Below, piece after piece: positions 5,844-10,240 of a DNA stretch of 10,240 bases (positions are counted from its first letter, which is position 1; each line of letters starts with the position of its first letter). The notes below the pieces were generated by a model. The model did no database searches, had not been told where the DNA came from, and saw only the letters and a list, made by a program, of their open reading frames with translations. This stretch comes from JASFRI01 sp050115015. GTDB lineage: Bacteria > Acidobacteriota > Polarisedimenticolia > CBDVAL01. Made by a program: the position numbers and the translations under genes. The stretch is from positions 1-10,240 of the forward strand of contig JASFRI010000134.1 in NCBI GenBank assembly GCA_050115015.1, read 5' to 3'.

Positions 5844-5850
5844 CTCCCCC

Positions 5851-6552
5851 GTGGGATCGGCGAACCGGATCCTGATCATCGAGGACGACCGCAAGACGGC
5901 GGCGATGCTCTCGCTCTACCTCGAGCACGCCGGCTACCGCGTCGAGGCGGTCCATGACGGGGAGGCCGGCCTCCTGCGTGCCCGGTCGGGGGACCACCGT
6001 GCCGTGATCCTCGACCTGATGCTCCCCGGGAGGGATGGTCGAGAGATCTGCCGCGAGCTCCGCCGGGAGTCCTCGGTCCCGATCCTGATGCTGACCGCGC
6101 GCACCACCGAGGAGGATCGCATCCGGGGGCTCGACCTCGGCGCGGACGACTACATCGCGAAGCCCTTCAGCCCGCGGGAGGTCGTGGCCCGGGTGCGCGC
6201 CGTGCTGCGCCGATCGGATCCCGCTGTCGGCCGCGACGACGTGCTGCGGTTCTCCGGACTCGAGGTCGATCTCGCCGCGCAGCAGGCACGGGTCGACGGC
6301 ACGGACGCCGGCCTGACCCCGACCGAGTTCCAGATCCTCGTGGCTCTGTCCGGATCTCCCGGCCGCACCTTCACCCGGGCGCAGCTCGTCGAGCGGGCCC
6401 TGGGTCCCCACTTCGAGGGCTTCGATCGCACGGTGGACGCTCACGTGAAGAACCTCCGCCGGAAGATCGAGCGGGATCGCGCCCGGCCGCGCTACGTGAT
6501 CACCGTCTTCGGGGTGGGATACCGGTTCGAGGGGGACGCCGGTGCCGCGTAG
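5851..6552 (+). CDS. OmpR/PhoB-family response regulator
   Basis: A 233-residue two-domain regulator. The receiver domain (about 6-119) has the acidic pocket Glu11-Asp12-Asp13, the phospho-acceptor Asp55 in VILDLMLPG, Thr82 in MLTAR and Lys104 in YIAKPFSP, so all switch residues are intact. The C-terminal winged-helix domain (about 131-227) shows LTPTEFQIL, the recognition-helix stretch DRTVDAHVKNLRRKIE and the wing YVITVFGVGYRF typical of OmpR/PhoB proteins. Phosphorylation by the adjacent kinase should promote dimerisation and DNA binding. The start is GTG with a strong ribosome binding site. The 3' end overlaps the kinase gene by 11 bp, so the two are co-translated. The regulon cannot be deduced; a direct repeat in its own upstream region is a weak candidate for autoregulation. 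Confidence 0.96.
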   Translation: MGSANRILIIEDDRKTAAMLSLYLEHAGYRVEAVHDGEAGLLRARSGDHRAVILDLMLPGRDGREICRELRRESSVPILMLTARTTEEDRIRGLDLGADDYIAKPFSPREVVARVRAVLRRSDPAVGRDDVLRFSGLEVDLAAQQARVDGTDAGLTPTEFQILVALSGSPGRTFTRAQLVERALGPHFEGFDRTVDAHVKNLRRKIERDRARPRYVITVFGVGYRFEGDAGAA

Positions 6553-7975
6553 CCTCCGGGCCCGTCTGCTCCTGGCGGTGGGATTGGTCGTGGTCCTGTC
6601 GGTGGCGGCGGCGGGGCTGTTCTCCCGGTTCGGCACGCGCCGGGAGATCGAGCGCTTCCTGGAGGTGGAGGCGGTCGGGCAGGGAGACGACCTGCCCGAT
6701 CTGGCCGCCGTCGCCGTCCGTCTGGAGGCGCTGCACCGGCGCAGCGAATCCTGGGAGGGGGTGCGGCCCGTGCTACGGGACCTCCGGGAGGAACTGCACC
6801 CCGGCGACCATCTCGTGCTCCTGGCGCCCGACGGCGGCCTGATCGCCGCCACCGACCCCGACCTCGCTCCCGGGGACGTGACGGTGGCCGACGACGGGAC
6901 GCTCCAGATCCGGCGCCGGCATGAGCAGGACGGTCTCGTGCGGGAGGAGGAGGGACGCATCCGGGCTCCGTCGGCGGATGTGCTGGACCCGCAGGGGACG
7001 CGCGTCGGCTCGGTGTACGTCCTTCCCGACCTCGGCGTGAACGAGGGGATGGCCGGGGACGTGCTGCTCCACTCGGTCGACCGGTGGCTCTGGCTCGGTG
7101 CGCTGGCCGCGGGACTGGTCGCGCTGATCGCGACGGCGGCGGTGGCGGGCCGGATCCTCGGTCCGGTGGAGCAGCTGACCCGGGCGGCGCGCCGGCTGGC
7201 CGACGGGGACCTGCAGCAGCGGGTGGCGGTGGCGTCCCGGGACGAGGTCGGCGATCTGGCCCGGGCCTTCAACCGCATGGCGGACGCGCTCGAGCGCCAG
7301 GAGCACCTCCGACGACAGATGGTCACCGACGTAGCCCACGACCTCCGGACCCCGCTGACGAACATCCTCGGCCAGCTCGAGGCGATCCAGGACGGACTGC
7401 TGCAGCCCTCCGGCGAGGTGCTGGCGTCGCTCCAGGAGGAGGTGCTCTTCCTGACCGGGCTGGTACGCGATCTCCAGGACCTTTCGCTGGCGGAGGCGGG
7501 GGCCCTGCGCCTGGAGGCCGTCCCGCTGGAGGTCCGCGCGGAGGTCGGGCGGGTGATCGAGGCACTCCACCCGGCGGGGGCCGGCGGGCCCCGGATCGAA
7601 AACGGTGCTCCCGAGCGCCTCGTGGCGTTCGCGGATCCGGTGCGGTTCCGCCAGATCGTCCGGAACCTGCTCGCCAATGCCCTGGTACACGCCGGTCCCG
7701 GGGGGGCGGTGGAGGTGGGGGCGCGGCTCGCCGGGGCGGACGTGGAGGTCTCCGTGCGCGACGATGGTCCCGGCATCGCGCCGGAGCACCAGCCCCACGT
7801 CTTCGAGCGCTTCTACCGCGCCGACGGTTCCCGCGACCGCGCCAGCGGCGGAGCCGGCCTGGGACTGGCCATCGTCAAGAAGCTCGTGCAGCTCCAGGGA
7901 GGCGCCGTGCGGGTGGAGAGCCGCCCCGGGGAAGGAGCCACGTTCCGGTTCACGATCCCGTCGGCCCGCACGTAG
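6542..7975 (+). CDS. Membrane sensor histidine kinase, BaeS/EnvZ-like architecture
   Basis: A 477-residue partner of the preceding regulator, starting at a GTG inside that gene. The order is: first membrane helix (about 8-28), an extracytoplasmic sensor region (about 30-180), second helix (about 184-203), a HAMP domain (about 204-256, with GPVEQLTRAARRLADGDL), and a HisKA domain with phospho-acceptor His266 in DVAHDLRTPL. The ATPase domain follows, with the N box at Asn375-Asn379 (NLLAN), G1 box Asp407-Asp-Gly-Pro-Gly, an F box near FERFYR, and G2 GGAGLGLAIV (436-445). All catalytic motifs are intact. The sensor region contains VLLAPDGGLIAATDPDL and later GSVYVLP, which resembles a PAS/Cache-like ligand fold, but this is only pattern-based and the ligand is unknown. 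The 3' end runs 26 bp into the convergent gene, beyond the last conserved motif (GATFRFTIP). Confidence 0.95.
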   Translation: MPRSLRARLLLAVGLVVVLSVAAAGLFSRFGTRREIERFLEVEAVGQGDDLPDLAAVAVRLEALHRRSESWEGVRPVLRDLREELHPGDHLVLLAPDGGLIAATDPDLAPGDVTVADDGTLQIRRRHEQDGLVREEEGRIRAPSADVLDPQGTRVGSVYVLPDLGVNEGMAGDVLLHSVDRWLWLGALAAGLVALIATAAVAGRILGPVEQLTRAARRLADGDLQQRVAVASRDEVGDLARAFNRMADALERQEHLRRQMVTDVAHDLRTPLTNILGQLEAIQDGLLQPSGEVLASLQEEVLFLTGLVRDLQDLSLAEAGALRLEAVPLEVRAEVGRVIEALHPAGAGGPRIENGAPERLVAFADPVRFRQIVRNLLANALVHAGPGGAVEVGARLAGADVEVSVRDDGPGIAPEHQPHVFERFYRADGSRDRASGGAGLGLAIVKKLVQLQGGAVRVESRPGEGATFRFTIPSART

Positions 7976-10240
7976 CTCCCTTGAAGACCGTCCCCAGGTG
8001 CCGATCCAGGGCGCCGAGCAGCAGCTCCGCCTCCTCCTCGCCGAAGACCAGCGGCGGCTTGACCTTGAGGACGTTCCCGTGGGGTCCCTCGGCGGCGAGG
8101 AGGATGCCGTCGCCGAGCGCCGCCTCGACCAGCGCGGCGGTCTCCCGGGTCGCGGGCTCCAGCGTGCCGCGATCGCGGACCAGCTCCACGCCGAGGAACA
8201 TCCCCGCCCCCCGGACATCGCCGATCTGCGGGTATCGGCGGGCGAGACCCTGCAGGCCCTCTGCCAGGCGGGCACCCACCGACGCGGCCCGCTCGCGCAG
8301 GCCCTCCTCCTCGACGACGTCCATCACCGCCAGCCCCACCGCCATGGAGACCGGGTTGCCGCCAAAGGAGTTGAAGTACTCCATCCCGTTGTCGAACGCC
8401 TCGGCGATCTCCCGGGTCGTGACGACCGCCCCGAGGGGATGGCCGTTTCCCAGCGGCTTGCCGAGGGTGACGATGTCCGGGACGGCCCCGTGGCCCTCGA
8501 ACGCCCACCAGTGGCTCCCGACCCGCCCCAGCCCGACCTGGACCTCGTCGACGGCACACACGGCGCCGGCCCGTCGCACGTGCCCGAAGGTCTCCCGGAG
8601 ATAGCTCGGCGGAAGGCTGACCTGCCCCCCGCAGCCGAGGATCGACTCGCAGAGGAACAGGGCCGGGGGCGTGCCACGATCGTGCAACGCCTCGCAGGTC
8701 CTCCTCACCTCGGCGGCGTACGCCCTCCCGACCTCGTCGCTCGCCCCGCGGTGTGGGCCGCGGTACGGATCCGGCTTGGCGACCTTGTGGGCCCAGGGCG
8801 CCAGCCCGCCCCCGCCGGGTCCCTCGCACTTGTACGGGCTCAGGTCGACCAGGGTCGTCGTGTTGCCGTGATAGGCGCCCTCCAGGACGATCACGTCGGA
8901 TCTGCCGGTGAAGGCCCTCGCCAGCCGGACCGCCAGCTCGTTCGCCTCGCTGCCGGAGTTGACGAAGTAGCAGATCCGCAGGGGCTCCGGGAAGGTGGCG
9001 GCGAGGCGTTCCGCGTACTCGACCAGGTAGGGGTGCAGGTAGCGGGTGTTCGTGTTCAGGACTGAGGCCTGTTCCCCCAGGGCCGCCACCACCCGCGGGT
9101 GGGCGTGGCCGACGTGGCAGATGTTGTTCACGCAGTCCAGCAGGGCGCCGCCGTCGGCCCGGAACAGGTAGGTGCCCGAGCCCCGCAGGATGGTCAGGGG
9201 CTCGCGGTAGGAGAGCCGCAGGGAGGGCCCGATCTGCCGGCGCCGGCGCTCCTGCAGCGCCGCCAGGTTCATCGGCCGGGGGCCGGGTAGGCCCGGGCGG
9301 CGCGGCCCGACCCCGCAGGCCTCGCGAAACCGGTTCTCGGCGCGGCGCCAGTCCAGCCGCTCCAGGGCCTCCAGTGCCCTCCAGGCGTCCGCCTGGCTGA
9401 TCTGGCGGTGGTCGTTGGCGGGATCCTCCGTCGCCGCGATCGCCGACATCGTCACGCTGACGCTCAGCCGCAGGCCGATGAGGGGCAGCACCGCGCGGAT
9501 CTCCAGACCGGAGAGGCGCCGCGCCTCGTGGTAACCCGCGATGACGGATGCCGCCGCCGCGACGGGATCGCCGGCCCCGAAGATGGCGTAAGCGCAGGTG
9601 ATGGCCAGGTCGTTGACGGTGTGGCCGAAGGCCAGGTCGCCGAAGTCCAGCAGGCCCGAGACCCCCCATCCTCCGTCGGCGTGCGGCGCCACGAGCAGAT
9701 TCTCGTCGTTGGCGTCACCGTGGACGAGGCTCCGCGGGAGCTCGTCCAGCAGGGGCAGGGTGCGGGCCCGGTACTGCAGGAGCCAGCGCTCGACGATCCC
9801 CCGCCGCCGCCGATCGGCGATGGCCGCGGTGCGGGAGCCGATCCAGCCGGCGCGGGAGAGGTCCCAGGGAAGCTCCCGCGCCACGTCCGGGACGTCCAGC
9901 GAGGCCAGCAGGCGATCCGCCTCGCCGATCGCCGCCCCCAGACGCCGGAGGGATGCCGGGTCCCGCTCCGGTACGCGGGACAGCGGCGTCCCCTGGAGGT
10001 AGGTGACGACCCGGAGGTAGAGGATGGCGCCGTCGTGCTCGAGCTCGCCGAGGGTCCCCCCCTCGCGGGTCTCCAGCGGTCTGGGAGCCGTGCCCGCGGT
10101 CCAGGCCTCCGCCAGGCACCGCATCGCGGCATTCTGCAGGTGGAGGACCGCCGCCGGGTCGGCGGGATTGGCCACCTTCACGACGTAGTCACCCCCGTCC
10201 ACGCCATGGAGGTGGAAGTTCCGGTCGCGTTCTCCCGGGA
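7950..10240 (-). CDS. Fused APH-type kinase and class-III PLP phospho-lyase (N-terminus outside window)
   Basis: The frame is open to the right edge, with 762 codons visible. The peptide upstream of the GTG at 10202 (GERDRNFHLHG) is already conserved kinase sequence, so the true start lies outside. The kinase half (to about 9300) shows DRNFHLHG, the ATP-binding Lys in YVVKVANP, the catalytic loop HGDANDEN (around 9720-9700) and metal-binding DFGD (around 9645). After a short GPRRPGLPGPRP linker comes an aminotransferase class III domain: NSGSEANE, AYHGNT, cofactor-binding Asp in VDEVQVGLGR, Schiff-base Lys at 8457-8459 in TLGKPLGNGHP, and EYFNSFGGNPVS. The DEVQVGLGRVG and FGGNPVS blocks closely recall the ethanolamine-phosphate and phosphohydroxylysine phospho-lyases, not true transaminases. 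The kinase half recalls hydroxylysine kinase. The enzyme would phosphorylate and then eliminate. The substrate (hydroxylysine, ethanolamine or similar) is open. Related bacterial fusions often carry an M23 peptidase domain between the halves; none is present here. Confidence 0.88.
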   Translation of the reverse strand, partial: PGERDRNFHLHGVDGGDYVVKVANPADPAAVLHLQNAAMRCLAEAWTAGTAPRPLETREGGTLGELEHDGAILYLRVVTYLQGTPLSRVPERDPASLRRLGAAIGEADRLLASLDVPDVARELPWDLSRAGWIGSRTAAIADRRRRGIVERWLLQYRARTLPLLDELPRSLVHGDANDENLLVAPHADGGWGVSGLLDFGDLAFGHTVNDLAITCAYAIFGAGDPVAAAASVIAGYHEARRLSGLEIRAVLPLIGLRLSVSVTMSAIAATEDPANDHRQISQADAWRALEALERLDWRRAENRFREACGVGPRRPGLPGPRPMNLAALQERRRRQIGPSLRLSYREPLTILRGSGTYLFRADGGALLDCVNNICHVGHAHPRVVAALGEQASVLNTNTRYLHPYLVEYAERLAATFPEPLRICYFVNSGSEANELAVRLARAFTGRSDVIVLEGAYHGNTTTLVDLSPYKCEGPGGGGLAPWAHKVAKPDPYRGPHRGASDEVGRAYAAEVRRTCEALHDRGTPPALFLCESILGCGGQVSLPPSYLRETFGHVRRAGAVCAVDEVQVGLGRVGSHWWAFEGHGAVPDIVTLGKPLGNGHPLGAVVTTREIAEAFDNGMEYFNSFGGNPVSMAVGLAVMDVVEEEGLRERAASVGARLAEGLQGLARRYPQIGDVRGAGMFLGVELVRDRGTLEPATRETAALVEAALGDGILLAAEGPHGNVLKVKPPLVFGEEEAELLLGALDRHLGTVFKGATCGPTGS

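Noticed and set aside
4957..7776. A 939-codon open frame on the minus strand antisense to the protease, regulator and kinase genes
   Set aside because: It is rich in Arg, Ser and Pro without any family motif and runs opposite three genes with intact catalytic residues. Long antisense frames are expected at this GC content.
7950..9280. An ordinary class-III transaminase (for example ornithine or GABA aminotransferase)
   Set aside because: The GGQ, DEVQVGLGRVG and EYFNSFGGNPVS blocks and the fused kinase fit the phospho-lyase subgroup better, though an assay would be needed for proof.
7813..9669. A 618-codon minus-strand frame inside the phospho-lyase gene
   Set aside because: It is a frame-shifted shadow of low-complexity Gly/Arg/Pro sequence. 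The other frame carries all kinase and PLP motifs.
10200..10202. GTG at 10202 as the start of the kinase/phospho-lyase gene
   Set aside because: Codons upstream to the window edge stay open and encode a DRNF-type segment conserved at the start of APH-type kinases, so the gene begins beyond the window.
9270..10240. Two separate genes, kinase and aminotransferase, split at the internal ATG near 9272
   Set aside because: The frame is continuous across the linker, no stop or Shine-Dalgarno site precedes that ATG, and fusion of these two families is known in bacteria.

Overview
This is a very GC-rich chromosomal window with no mobile element, RNA gene or CRISPR array that I can see. Genes are tightly packed and often overlap by a few bases. 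The longest non-coding stretch is about 150 bp, so no gap exceeds 300 bp. Third codon positions are almost all G or C, which opens long false frames on both strands. The gene content (a BlaI/M56 pair with a coiled-coil tail, a LolD/MacB-like ABC transporter, a GT-C-like membrane protein, and a kinase/phospho-lyase fusion) suits a high-GC environmental bacterium, for example Acidobacteriota, Gemmatimonadota, Myxococcota or a candidate phylum such as Eisenbacteria. The sequence alone does not decide which.

Layout. On the minus strand, from about 2430 down to 1, lie a polytopic glycosyltransferase-like membrane protein, an ABC ATPase with a TTG start, and the first 35 codons of its permease (ATGA overlap, cut by the window edge). 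On the plus strand, from a divergent promoter at about 2500, lie a BlaI/MecI-family repressor and an M56 (BlaR1-type) membrane metallopeptidase joined by a GTGA overlap. They are followed by a strong GC hairpin and a secreted S1 serine protease. Next comes an OmpR-type response regulator and a sensor histidine kinase, overlapping by 11 bp. On the minus strand, from beyond the right edge down to 7950, is a fused APH-type kinase plus class-III aminotransferase-fold phospho-lyase. Its 3' end overlaps the kinase gene's 3' end by 26 bp.

The most interesting part is the regulatory module at about 2490-4910. Two back-to-back promoters, both with consensus TTGACA -35 boxes, sit beside two copies of a 17-bp dyad that look like tandem BlaI-type operators. 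The membrane protease encoded downstream has the M56 active site. Instead of a penicillin-binding sensor it carries a Pro/Glu-rich linker and a charged helical tail with three 31-residue repeats. This looks like BlaR1/BlaI control logic rewired to an unknown extracytoplasmic signal. In the established BlaR1 scheme the protease removes the repressor, so the module would relieve its own repression and possibly that of the divergent gene.

The right-hand fusion protein should phosphorylate a small amino alcohol or hydroxy-amino acid and then eliminate the phosphate, like the separate mammalian enzymes hydroxylysine kinase and phosphohydroxylysine phospho-lyase. The exact substrate cannot be read from the sequence.
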